Origin: Yaniella halotolerans DSM 15476
GTDB taxonomy: Bacteria > Actinomycetota > Actinomycetes > Actinomycetales > Micrococcaceae
DNA: 64,000 bases
Direction of reading: 5' to 3'
NCBI RefSeq assembly: GCF_000420805.1
Contig: NZ_ATVQ01000002.1
Span: 1-64,000 of the forward strand
A program made the translations under genes and the position numbers. Below the pieces are notes generated by a model. The model made no database searches, was not told the origin of the DNA, and saw only the letters and a program-made list of their open reading frames with translations. Below are positions 8,472 to 16,981 of this stretch, one piece after another; position 1 is the stretch's first letter, and each line of letters begins with the position of its first letter.

Positions 8472-10190
8472 ATGATAGAGCATCTGTCGATTAACTCCTT
8501 GGGCGTCATTGAAGAAACCGTCGTCGAACTTGATCCAGGACTTACTGTGGTGACCGGTGAAACCGGTGCAGGTAAGACCATGGTGGTGACTGCCCTAAAT
8601 CTTCTGTTAGGCGCTCGTGCGGATGCGGGCGCGATCCGAGCTGGTGACGGAAAAGCTAGTGTAGAGGCCGGATTTATTCTGCCGCCAGATCACAAGTCCG
8701 CTACTGCAGCCGTGGACGCGGGTGCAGTCCTTGACGAAGATGCTGATTATCGGCACTTAGTGGTTACGCGCTCAATCACGGCATCTGGGACTGGAACGCG
8801 ATCGCGTGCAACGGCTGGAGGCCGCGGGGTCCCGGTGGCGCTCCTGGGAGAGATCGGGGAGCATGCGGTTGCCATCCATGGCCAATCAGACCAGTTACGT
8901 TTGAAATCTCCCACGGCTCAACGACTTGCCTTAGACGCTTATGGTGGTAAGACGCTGTCCGCTGCCCTAAAAAACTATCGAAAAACCTACGATACCTTGC
9001 AGAGTGTCTCCAGCGAACTGCAAGAACTTCTGAACCAGGCTCAAGAACGCGCATTAGAGGCAGAAAACCTTCAGCGCAGTTTGGAAGAGATCGATGATGC
9101 AAACATAGAAGACCAAGAAGATACTGAACTCCAGGATCAGATCAAGCGATTGGAATCGGCCGAGGAGTTTCGTAGTGCCGCCCATATTTCGACGACTGCC
9201 TTATCTGGTGATGACAATGACCTTGACGCACCAAGCGCTGAATCACTGGTGGAATTGGCTCGGCAAGCGATCGACCAGACACCAGGTGAACTTGAGGAAT
9301 TAGAGGGGATTCGCAATCGGCTGGCCACGGTAGGTATTGAACTCTCTGATATTACTGCTGAAATCTCGCAGTTCGCCTCGAGTCTCACAGAAGATGGTCC
9401 ATACGCGTTGAATCAAGCCCAATCGAGACTTGCTGAGCTCAATCGCTTGAAGAAGCTCTATGGTCCTGATCTAGCTGACGTGTTGACCTGGGCCCAAGAA
9501 CAACGTCCAAGGTTAGACGTACTGCACGGAGATACCGACCGAATCGAATATCTTACCGAAGAAGAACAGCATCTAACCGCAACTTTGAACGAGCAAGGTG
9601 CTGAACTCACGGCACTACGCCAGGAATATGGCGTCAAACTGGGCGCACAGGTAACCGAGGAACTTCACGGCCTCCTCATGCCGACCGCACAGTTGTCAGT
9701 GGCCGTAGACCCCTTAGATGCTCCCGGGCCACATGGCTTCGATTCGATCGCATTACTCCTGCAGCCTCATCCGGGTTCGGAACCCCGGCCTTTAGGCAAA
9801 GGTGCTTCGGGGGGTGAGCTCTCGCGCATCATGCTTGCTCTGGAAGTGGTCCTTGCAGATACTGATCCCGTCCCAACGTTTATTTTCGACGAAATTGATG
9901 CCGGAGTTGGTGGCGAAGCAGCCGTCCAGATCGGTAGACGGCTTGCGAGACTGGCTACAAGGGTGCAGGTAATCGTTGTGACGCACCTGCCCCAAGTCGC
10001 GGCTTATGCCAATAAACATTTGCGGGTCAATAAAGATCCAAACGTGGAAGCTGGCTTCACGACTTCCGACGTTAGTGAACTTGTCGGTGAGGAACGCATC
10101 TCAGAACTGGCGCGTATGTTGGCTGGCCACGCAAGTTCAAGCTCAGCTCGTGAACATGCACGCGAACTGTTGGAGGCCTCCCACGCATGA
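8472..10190 (+). CDS. recN: DNA repair ATPase RecN
   Basis: A 572-residue SMC-like ATPase for double-strand break repair. Walker A is GETGAGKT at 29-36; two long coiled-coil stretches (about 160-220 and 275-385, rich in Glu, Leu and Gln) flank the middle; the ABC signature GASGGELSRIMLALE and Walker B FIFDEIDAGVGG follow, and a His-switch lies in VVTHLPQVAAYA. Length fits the family. The start abuts the nadK stop with no spacer, and the stop overlaps the Nudix gene by ATGA. In M. tuberculosis three further genes, including pyrG, lie between recN and the Nudix gene; they are absent here. Confidence 0.95.
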   Translation: MIEHLSINSLGVIEETVVELDPGLTVVTGETGAGKTMVVTALNLLLGARADAGAIRAGDGKASVEAGFILPPDHKSATAAVDAGAVLDEDADYRHLVVTRSITASGTGTRSRATAGGRGVPVALLGEIGEHAVAIHGQSDQLRLKSPTAQRLALDAYGGKTLSAALKNYRKTYDTLQSVSSELQELLNQAQERALEAENLQRSLEEIDDANIEDQEDTELQDQIKRLESAEEFRSAAHISTTALSGDDNDLDAPSAESLVELARQAIDQTPGELEELEGIRNRLATVGIELSDITAEISQFASSLTEDGPYALNQAQSRLAELNRLKKLYGPDLADVLTWAQEQRPRLDVLHGDTDRIEYLTEEEQHLTATLNEQGAELTALRQEYGVKLGAQVTEELHGLLMPTAQLSVAVDPLDAPGPHGFDSIALLLQPHPGSEPRPLGKGASGGELSRIMLALEVVLADTDPVPTFIFDEIDAGVGGEAAVQIGRRLARLATRVQVIVVTHLPQVAAYANKHLRVNKDPNVEAGFTTSDVSELVGEERISELARMLAGHASSSSAREHARELLEASHA

Positions 10191-10804
10191 GTGAACGGCA
10201 TCTTCAGGACACCGACCGGACGGTGGATATCCAGGAGCACCAAACGGTGTATCGCGGTGCAATATGGAACATTCAGCGAGATACTTTTACCATCGAGTCA
10301 ACTGATGCTCCTATGACTCGAGAATATCTACGGCACCCAGGCGCGGTAGCAATAGTGGCAATTGACGAACAGCAACAGGTCGCCATGATCAACCAGTACC
10401 GGCATCCAGTGGGACAGGACTGCTGGGAAATACCCGCCGGATTGCTCGATGTCCGCGGAGAGAACCTTGTTGCTACAGCACAGCGTGAACTAGCGGAAGA
10501 AGCTGATTTATTCGCAGACACCTGGTCCGTCCTGGTAGATCACTATCCGTCTGGTGGGTCATCATCGGAAGCTATCAGAATTTTCTTGGCCCAAGATCTC
10601 CGAGGAGTGCCGAAAAGTCAGCTTCATATTCGCGAAGCAGAAGAGCAGCACCTCGTCCTGCGCTGGGTACCTATCGCCGAACTGCTCGATGCCGTCATGG
10701 CCGGTGACATTCGGAATACCAATGCGGTGGCGGGAATTCTGGCAGCCCACCTTGTTGTGCTTGGGGGACGCCAGGCTCGTTCCGTCGACGCTCCTTTTAG
10801 ATGA
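10187..10804 (+). CDS. Nudix hydrolase, ADP-ribose pyrophosphatase type
   Basis: A 205-residue Nudix protein in the position of Mycobacterium Rv1700 (ADP-ribose pyrophosphatase). The box is GLLDVRGENLVATAQRELAEE followed by ADL. The acidic REL-x-EE metal ligands are intact, but the glycine normally found two residues after EE is aspartate. The N-terminal region with QYRHPVGQDCWEIPAG is typical of the ADP-ribose group. The expected reaction is ADP-ribose to AMP + ribose-5-phosphate. It overlaps recN by ATGA and is followed 3 nt later by xerD. Confidence 0.88.
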   Translation: MSERHLQDTDRTVDIQEHQTVYRGAIWNIQRDTFTIESTDAPMTREYLRHPGAVAIVAIDEQQQVAMINQYRHPVGQDCWEIPAGLLDVRGENLVATAQRELAEEADLFADTWSVLVDHYPSGGSSSEAIRIFLAQDLRGVPKSQLHIREAEEQHLVLRWVPIAELLDAVMAGDIRNTNAVAGILAAHLVVLGGRQARSVDAPFR

Positions 10805-10807
10805 GTC

Positions 10808-11767
10808 ATGGTTTCACAAGAGACGGATATCCCAACGCCATTGCAAGACCAGATGTATGCCTATCTCAATCACCTCACGATTGAGCGCGGCCTCTCAAAG
10901 AACACCATGGCGGCCTATAAACGTGACCTTAAGCGCTATCTGAGCTACCTGGCACAAGAGCAAGTTTGCGACGTCTCGAACATAAGCGCGCACCACGTCG
11001 CTGGATTTCTCCAGGCGCTTAGCTCGGGGAGCCACCACATGGGCCAGCTGGCCGCTAGCTCCACCAATCGCATCCTCATTGCAGCTCGTGGCTGGCACCG
11101 GTTCATGTTTCTAGAGAAGACGACCGAAATAAACCCCGCAGCTGACATAAAACCTCCAAAGACGGGGTTATATCTGCCGGAGGCCTTATCGATAGATACC
11201 GTCACGCGGCTCCTTGAGGCCCCAGCTGCAGAAACCGTTCAAGGCCTACGAGACCGAGCACTTATGGAACTGCTATATGCCAGTGGCGCTCGCATTACCG
11301 AAGCCATTGAACTCGACGTCGATGATGTCATTAGCCTCGAACATGACGATGCAACCGTCGTCAGACTATTCGGTAAGGGGTCCAAAGAGCGGGTCGTTCC
11401 ATTGGGAGCTTACGCTGTTGATGCGCTCCATGCTTACCTCATACGAGGCAGACCCCAGCTAGCCTCGAGAGGTAAAGGATCACCAGCGCTGTTCTTGAAC
11501 CGCTTTGGAAACCGCATCTCCCGACAAACAGGTTGGAATATCCTTAAACAGGCCGCCGAGGTTGCCGAGATTAACCATGAAATTTCTCCGCACACTCTGC
11601 GCCACTCGTTTGCTACCCATTTACTTCAGGGCGGAGCGGATGTCAGAGTAGTCCAGGAACTCTTGGGGCATGCCTCAGTAACGACCACACAAATCTATAC
11701 GCAGGTGACCGCTGATACACTTCGTGAAGTATTTGCCTCAGCACACCCCCGTGCGAATAGCGAATAA
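10808..11767 (+). CDS. xerD: tyrosine recombinase XerD
   Basis: A 319-residue site-specific recombinase. The N-terminal SAM-like core-binding domain (about 12-105) carries LTIERGLSKNTMAAYKRDL. The catalytic domain has Arg162 (SGARITEAI), Lys190 (GKGSKERVV), His262 and Arg265 (HTLRHSFATH), His288 (LLGHAS) and nucleophile Tyr297 (TQIYTQV). Position before parA-scpA-scpB is the conserved actinobacterial xerD context, so chromosome dimer resolution at dif is the inferred role. The N-terminus is about 10 residues longer than common XerD; the start could lie slightly downstream. Confidence 0.93.
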   Translation: MVSQETDIPTPLQDQMYAYLNHLTIERGLSKNTMAAYKRDLKRYLSYLAQEQVCDVSNISAHHVAGFLQALSSGSHHMGQLAASSTNRILIAARGWHRFMFLEKTTEINPAADIKPPKTGLYLPEALSIDTVTRLLEAPAAETVQGLRDRALMELLYASGARITEAIELDVDDVISLEHDDATVVRLFGKGSKERVVPLGAYAVDALHAYLIRGRPQLASRGKGSPALFLNRFGNRISRQTGWNILKQAAEVAEINHEISPHTLRHSFATHLLQGGADVRVVQELLGHASVTTTQIYTQVTADTLREVFASAHPRANSE

Positions 11768-11937
11768 GACCTTCAGGTTTGACTTTAAGCTTTAAGGCTC
11801 GCCGAGAAAATGTGGCATTTGTTCGTGCAAATAGAGAATGCGCCATAGACTGGAACTGAATTGATAAAAGTCTATTTTCTAGCACACTAAGAGGATTGCA
11901 CCCCCAATTTACGTAGCGGTCAGGAGTTTTAAACATC

Positions 11938-12831
11938 GTGAATGACGCCAGCCAACAACCACGTCCTGTGATGATGATCAACGGAGAACCCGTCATCGGT
12001 CCAACAGGGCGGCCAAAACACGAATTTCCCGTCCCTGCGGCGTTGGATTCTCACGGACCTGCCCGCATTATCGCTCTGGTTAATCAAAAAGGTGGCGTCG
12101 GTAAAACTACTTCCTCTGTTAATATCGGAGCTGCTCTAGCAGACTACGGGCGCAAAGTGTTGATGGTCGATTTTGACCCACAGGGTGCATTATCCGCAGG
12201 TTTCGGGACAAACCCGCATGAAATGGATGTCACCATTTACAACGTGTTGATGGAACGCGACGTGCATGTCTCTGAAGCCATCCTCAAGACCGACGACGCC
12301 AATATTGATCTCCTGCCAGCAAATATTGATCTGTCTGCCGCAGAAGTTCAACTGGTAAATGAAGTAGCCCGTGAGCAGGTTCTTGCACGTGCGCTGCGCC
12401 CAGTAATGAACGACTACGACGTCATCATCATCGATTGCCAACCATCGCTGGGTCTTCTGACCGTCAACGCGCTTGCCGCTGCGCATGGCGTCATCATCCC
12501 ACTCACCGCGGAGTTTTTCGCACTACGTGCGGTTGCATTACTGGTTGAAACCATCGAGAAGGTTCAGGATCGCATTAACCCTGATCTTGTAGTCGACGGT
12601 GTCCTTGCCACGATGGTTGACGCGAGAACGCTACATTCCAAAGAGGTCATTGGACGTCTTGTAGAGGCTTTTGGTGACCAGGTCTTTGAAACGGTTATTA
12701 ATCGTTCGATCAAATTTGCGGATGCCACGGTAGCTGCAGAACCTATTACTGCGTTTGCGCCCCGGCATGCCGGCGCTAAGAATTACCGTCAACTAGCTCG
12801 CGAACTCATTAGCCGCGGCGGAGCCCCGTGA
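11938..12831 (+). CDS. orphan ParA-like ATPase upstream of scpAB
   Basis: A 297-residue ParA/Soj-type ATPase with deviant Walker A KGGVGKTT at 51-58, Walker A' VDFDPQG and Walker B IIIDCQPSLG. A 45-residue N-terminal extension precedes the ATPase core. No parB partner or parS-like site is nearby. The position matches Rv1708 and the corynebacterial ParA-like PldP, linked to division-site and segregation functions rather than plasmid partition. The start is GTG at 11938 with CAGGAG 11 nt away. The preceding 170-nt gap suggests its own promoter; scpA overlaps its stop by GTGA. Confidence 0.9.
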   Translation: MNDASQQPRPVMMINGEPVIGPTGRPKHEFPVPAALDSHGPARIIALVNQKGGVGKTTSSVNIGAALADYGRKVLMVDFDPQGALSAGFGTNPHEMDVTIYNVLMERDVHVSEAILKTDDANIDLLPANIDLSAAEVQLVNEVAREQVLARALRPVMNDYDVIIIDCQPSLGLLTVNALAAAHGVIIPLTAEFFALRAVALLVETIEKVQDRINPDLVVDGVLATMVDARTLHSKEVIGRLVEAFGDQVFETVINRSIKFADATVAAEPITAFAPRHAGAKNYRQLARELISRGGAP

Positions 12832-13622
12832 GCCAACCTTCAACGCCAGCATTCGAGGAAGACTACTCAGAAGGACATGCTGGCTTTGAACTAGCGCTGA
12901 CGAATTTTTCAGGTCCCTTCGACCTGTTGCTGTCGTTGATTGCCCGACGTCGCATGGATGTCACAGAGATTGCCTTAGCCGAGGTCACTGACGAGTTCTT
13001 GGCGTATATCACGACGTTGGATACCACTCAGGAAGTGTTAGAAAACTCAACGGCATTTATGGTGGTAGCGGCAACACTGCTCGAGCTCAAGACTGCGCGA
13101 CTGCTTCCTACCAGTATCCGGGATGCCCAAGAAGAAATGGCATTACTTGAGGAACGGGATCTGCTGTTTGCGCGGTTGTTGCAATACCGTGCTTTTAAAC
13201 AAGCAGCTGAAATGATCCGCGAACGTCTTGACACCCAAGGGTCCATGGTGGCTCGCGATGCCGGGCCAGAACCACAATATGCGAACTTACTGCCCACCCT
13301 CGTGTTTGATCTCACTTCAAACGATTTTGCTAACCTGGCGCAGGATGTATTTGAGAAGTTCGTTGAAGAACCTGAACGCGTAGGGACTCAACACCTACAT
13401 GCGCCGGTGGTTTCCGCCACCGAACAAGTTGCACTCATGACTCGCAGGATTCAGGAAGCAGGCGTCCTAACATTCACCGAACTGGTAGCGGATGCCTCCA
13501 CCACGATGGTGGTGGTCGTCCGTCTGTTAGGACTGTTGACCATGTACCGTGACGGACTCATTGAATGGCACCAAGCAGCAACCTTGGGGGAGATCACCGT
13601 GTATTGGCAAGAGGCTTCGTGA
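12828..13622 (+). CDS. scpA: segregation and condensation protein A
   Basis: A 264-residue kleisin, the bridging subunit of the Smc-ScpA-ScpB condensin. The N-terminal Smc-neck-binding segment FSGPFDLLLSLIARRRMDVTEI (split here for reading: FSGPFDLLLSLI then ARRRMDVTEI) is the family signature; FMVVAATLLELKTARLLP follows. The C-terminal winged-helix region is at about 200-262. It starts with GTG overlapping the ParA-like stop (GTGA) and ends overlapping scpB in the same way, so the three are translated together. smc is not in this window. Confidence 0.93.
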   Translation: MSQPSTPAFEEDYSEGHAGFELALTNFSGPFDLLLSLIARRRMDVTEIALAEVTDEFLAYITTLDTTQEVLENSTAFMVVAATLLELKTARLLPTSIRDAQEEMALLEERDLLFARLLQYRAFKQAAEMIRERLDTQGSMVARDAGPEPQYANLLPTLVFDLTSNDFANLAQDVFEKFVEEPERVGTQHLHAPVVSATEQVALMTRRIQEAGVLTFTELVADASTTMVVVVRLLGLLTMYRDGLIEWHQAATLGEITVYWQEAS

Positions 13623-14197
13623 CTCAAGAACGATATCAAAGCGAGCTTTTCGGTCAGCTGGAAGCACTGCTCATGGTGACTGATGAACCCATTACACTCG
13701 ACCAATTGACCAAGGCCACCGGCGAAACACCGGAATTACTCGAATCCACGTTAAAGGCCATTCAGCGAGATTATGACGGCGATGCAACTGGTATTCGTCG
13801 CGGATTTCAACTCCGCCACGTGGCTGGGGGATGGCGGTTGTATACTCGAGCTGAACATGCCGAAGCGATTACGGCTTTCATGATCCAGGGCGCAACACAG
13901 AAACTGAGTCAGGCGGGGCTGGAAGCACTAGCTGTCATCGCGTATCTACAGCCGACCACCCGGTCACGTGTAGCTCAAATTCGCGGTGTGAACTCAGACT
14001 CAGTCATCAAGACCCTGCTCACCAGGGGGCTGATCGGCGAAAATGGAACTGAAGAACTTACCGGTGCCGTACGCTATAGTACAACGGACTATTTCCTCGA
14101 GCTCCTTGGGCTAAACTCGATAGAGGAACTACCAAAGATTTCCCCGTTACTCCCGGGGGTAGACGAAGCCACGAAAATGGCAGAAAGTCAGGAATAA
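13619..14197 (+). CDS. scpB: segregation and condensation protein B
   Basis: A 192-residue ScpB with tandem winged-helix domains: LEALLMVTDEPITLDQL begins the first, and LSQAGLEALAVIAYLQP with the R-x-x-I-x-x-I-RGV region marks the second, both characteristic. It dimerises on ScpA in the condensin complex. The correct start is GTG at 13619 (VTQERYQSEL), overlapping the scpA stop by GTGA; an upstream ATG at 13565 in this frame lies within scpA and adds sequence without homology. rluB follows 2 nt after the stop. Confidence 0.93.
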   Translation: MTQERYQSELFGQLEALLMVTDEPITLDQLTKATGETPELLESTLKAIQRDYDGDATGIRRGFQLRHVAGGWRLYTRAEHAEAITAFMIQGATQKLSQAGLEALAVIAYLQPTTRSRVAQIRGVNSDSVIKTLLTRGLIGENGTEELTGAVRYSTTDYFLELLGLNSIEELPKISPLLPGVDEATKMAESQE

Positions 14198-14199
14198 CT

Positions 14200-15099
14200 A
14201 TGACATCCCGCAAGCCGAGAGGCTCCGGAAACCGCAGTCGCACACCAAAGTCTGGTCGTCGCGGTGGGCCGTTTTCCGGTGCCGATTACGACCGCAATCT
14301 TGGTCCAGTTGATCGCAGCCAATATCGTAAAAAGGGCCAAGGTCAAGGCAAGAAATCCCGGCAGCATGTGCCGCAAGGGGAGCGACTTCAGAAAGTCATC
14401 TCTGCTGCAGGCATCGCATCCCGCCGTGTTGCAGAGGACCTCATCACCGAAGGTCGTGTTGAAGTCAACGACGATATTGTTACAGCGTTAGGCACTCGAG
14501 TCGACCCTGATAGTGACATCATTTTCGTTGACGGCATCCGTGTGAATACGAAACCCGAAGCCGTTTACTACGCGTTTAATAAACCACGTGGGGTCATCTC
14601 GACAATGTCGGATCCTAAAGGTAGACCATCTATCGCAGATTTTGTTGATAGCACCGACACCCGCTTATTTCATGTTGGGCGTCTGGACAACGAAACCGAA
14701 GGTCTGCTGTTGTTGACCAATGACGGAGACCTCGCAAACCGCCTGTCACATCCCCGCTATGAGGTCCCCAAAACGTACTTGGTGCAGGTCAAGGGACCGA
14801 TGCGTAAGGGCGTGGGCGAAGAACTTCGTGCCGGCATCGAACTAGAAGAGGACGGCCTCGTGTCCGTCGACTCATTCCGTCTCGTCGATTCAACGCCGGG
14901 TCATATTTTGTGCGAGGTCATCATTCACAGTGGCCAAAATCGTGTGGTTCGACGCCTCATGAAAGCGGTTGGGTACCCGGTACAACGCCTGGTGAGAATC
15001 GCCCATGGTCCAATTACTCTGGGAGATCAGCGCCAGGGCTCAATCCGGCAGCTAAATTCTCAAGAAGTTGGTCATCTGATGGCAACGGTGGGACTATGA
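14200..15099 (+). CDS. rluB: 23S rRNA pseudouridine synthase RluB
   Basis: A 299-residue RsuA/RluB-family synthase. Residues 1-60 are a basic, Gly/Arg/Lys-rich tail; an S4 domain follows (ERLQKVISAAGIASRRVAED); the catalytic domain carries VGRLDNETEGLLLLTNDG, with Asp in RLD as the nucleophile, and YLVQVKGP. By family it should modify a helix-89-type 23S uridine (U2605 in E. coli). ATG at 14200 is 2 nt after scpB. The 3' end overlaps tyrA by ATGA. Confidence 0.92.
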   Translation: MTSRKPRGSGNRSRTPKSGRRGGPFSGADYDRNLGPVDRSQYRKKGQGQGKKSRQHVPQGERLQKVISAAGIASRRVAEDLITEGRVEVNDDIVTALGTRVDPDSDIIFVDGIRVNTKPEAVYYAFNKPRGVISTMSDPKGRPSIADFVDSTDTRLFHVGRLDNETEGLLLLTNDGDLANRLSHPRYEVPKTYLVQVKGPMRKGVGEELRAGIELEEDGLVSVDSFRLVDSTPGHILCEVIIHSGQNRVVRRLMKAVGYPVQRLVRIAHGPITLGDQRQGSIRQLNSQEVGHLMATVGL

Positions 15100-16271
15100 C
15101 CACACCTCGGTTCTCACGCACCGAAATTGTCGATACTGCCTCGTTGGCAGCAGCCACCGAAACGGTCTCGAAACAGCATTCGATTCACCAGCCGGCGTTG
15201 ATTATTGGCACCGGCCTCTTGGGCGCCTCGATCGGTCTCGGTTTACGAAGCGCTGGAATTGAGGTCCTGCTGAGCGACCCCTCGCCTTCGGCACAGGCGG
15301 TTGCCGAAGACATTGGTGCCGGGCGAGGTCTCACTGACGGCGACGAACCGGGGACCGTTGTGGTAGCTGCACCCCCAGATGTCACAGGCGAAGAAGTTAT
15401 CAAGGCTCTGCAGCGTTGGCCCGAAGCGGTGGTGCTTGATATCGCATCAGTCAAAGGCGCAATAGCAGAAGAGTTAGCTGAAGCCGTGGCGGCAGGGCGA
15501 CTTCCTGAAGCCAATGCGAAACGCTATATCGGGACCCACCCTATGGCAGGCCGGGAACGATCGGGACCTGTCGCAGCGCGCGGTGAACTTTTCACTGCCG
15601 CCCCGTGGGTGCTTTGCCCGAGAGAGGAGACCCCGCAATCCATCGTCGATACAGCTTCTGACGTTGCACGTTTGTTGGGTGCCACGATTTACCACATGAC
15701 AGTCGAAGAACATGATGCTGCTGTGGCACAAATTAGCCATCTACCGCAAATTGCAGCGTCGCTGTTGGCATCCCGGCTGCAGGATACGCCAGCCCATGCG
15801 CTCCAGCTGACCGGGAACGGTCTGCGCGACACGACGCGTATCGCTGCTTCAGACGGTGGGCTATGGGTGCAAATTTTGACGGCGAATGCCGGCCAGATCC
15901 TTCCACAGCTGCACGGCATGAAAGAGGACCTGGATCGTTTGATCCGGACCTTATCTGCGCCCTTCGAAACCGGGTCGCGCCTTGATGTTGCACGGCTGAT
16001 GCATGAGGGGAACCGTGGGCAAGCAAGAATACCTGGAAAACATGGTGGACCCGCAGAGTCTTTTGCTCTGGTGACGGTCCTGGTCGACGATGCTCCTGGA
16101 TCAATTGTCGCAGCTCTGCAAGCGGTAGCTGATGTTGGGGTGAACGTGGAAGACTTGCGAATGGAGCATTCATCTGGTTACCAGGTCGGTATGCTGGAGA
16201 TTGCCGTCGTTCCTGGCCAAAAACAGCACTTGGTCGATTCATTGACCGATCTTGGATGGAAGGTACTCTAA
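15096..16271 (+). CDS. tyrA: prephenate dehydrogenase with C-terminal ACT domain
   Basis: A 391-residue enzyme of tyrosine synthesis: prephenate + NAD(P)+ to 4-hydroxyphenylpyruvate. After about 30 extra N-terminal residues comes the Rossmann motif GTGLLGASIGLGLRSAG, then GTHPMAGRERSGP (catalytic His and substrate contacts), the helical dimerisation domain, and an ACT domain from about residue 325 (TVLVDDAPGSIVAALQAV), suggesting feedback control by tyrosine. The start is ATG at 15096 in the ATGA overlap with rluB. The stop overlaps the cmk start (TAATG), so cmk translation depends on it. Confidence 0.92.
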   Translation: MTTPRFSRTEIVDTASLAAATETVSKQHSIHQPALIIGTGLLGASIGLGLRSAGIEVLLSDPSPSAQAVAEDIGAGRGLTDGDEPGTVVVAAPPDVTGEEVIKALQRWPEAVVLDIASVKGAIAEELAEAVAAGRLPEANAKRYIGTHPMAGRERSGPVAARGELFTAAPWVLCPREETPQSIVDTASDVARLLGATIYHMTVEEHDAAVAQISHLPQIAASLLASRLQDTPAHALQLTGNGLRDTTRIAASDGGLWVQILTANAGQILPQLHGMKEDLDRLIRTLSAPFETGSRLDVARLMHEGNRGQARIPGKHGGPAESFALVTVLVDDAPGSIVAALQAVADVGVNVEDLRMEHSSGYQVGMLEIAVVPGQKQHLVDSLTDLGWKVL

Positions 16272-16972
16272 TGTCAGCACAACCTCGACTCGTCATCGCT
16301 ATTGATGGCCCTTCAGGCACCGGAAAATCTACGATCGCTCGCTGGATCGCCCAGGAATTGAACCTCAGTTACCTAGATACGGGAGCGAACTACCGCGCTG
16401 CCACCCTGTGGTGCATGAAAAACGGCCTAGACCTTGCGCAACCTGACTCCGTGGATACTCAACAAATCACTGATCTCATTACGACCATGCCTTTGGCTCA
16501 AGATTTGAACCCGCATAATTTTTCGCTGGCATTAGACGGTCAAGACATTACTGAGGCGATTCGGTCCGATGAGGTCACCGCTAATGTATCGGTATTGTCA
16601 ACACGACGTGAAGTTCGTGAACACCTCGTGGAGTTGCAACGCCAAGCGATCCAATCGCGACCACGCATCGTGGTTGAAGGTCGCGACATCACAACGGTTG
16701 TTGCACCAGACGCCGAAGCCCGAATCTTATTAACCGCCTCTCCTGAGGTCAGGATGGCGCGTCGTGGCCAACAATTGCGCGAAACCCAACAGGACCCAGG
16801 CAACGTGGAATCAGATGTCGTGGGACGCGATGCTAAAGATTCTGCACTTGTTGATTTCATGACCCCTGCCGAAGGCGTTGCCGAAATTGACTCCTCCAAT
16901 CTTTCCCTTGAAGACACCGTGACCGTCGTATTGGCCGAAATTCAGCGTCAAGTAAATACGAGCGGATCCTAA
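16271..16972 (+). CDS. cmk: (d)CMP kinase
   Basis: A 233-residue cytidylate kinase: CMP/dCMP + ATP to the diphosphate. The P-loop GPSGTGKST is at about 13-21; the CMP-binding region includes VVEGRDITTVV and the ARR segment near MARRGQQL. The usual DTGAMYRA motif reads DTGANYRA, a Met-to-Asn change next to the nucleotide-binding arginine. The ATG at 16271 shares a base with the tyrA stop. The next gene, der, begins 9 nt after the stop, as in other actinobacteria. Confidence 0.94.
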   Translation: MSAQPRLVIAIDGPSGTGKSTIARWIAQELNLSYLDTGANYRAATLWCMKNGLDLAQPDSVDTQQITDLITTMPLAQDLNPHNFSLALDGQDITEAIRSDEVTANVSVLSTRREVREHLVELQRQAIQSRPRIVVEGRDITTVVAPDAEARILLTASPEVRMARRGQQLRETQQDPGNVESDVVGRDAKDSALVDFMTPAEGVAEIDSSNLSLEDTVTVVLAEIQRQVNTSGS

Positions 16973-16981
16973 GAAAGCATT

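Noticed and set aside
11768-11937. parS-like site near the ParA-like gene
   Set aside because: No TGTTTCACGTGAAACA-type 16-mer is seen in the spacer, and no parB is present.
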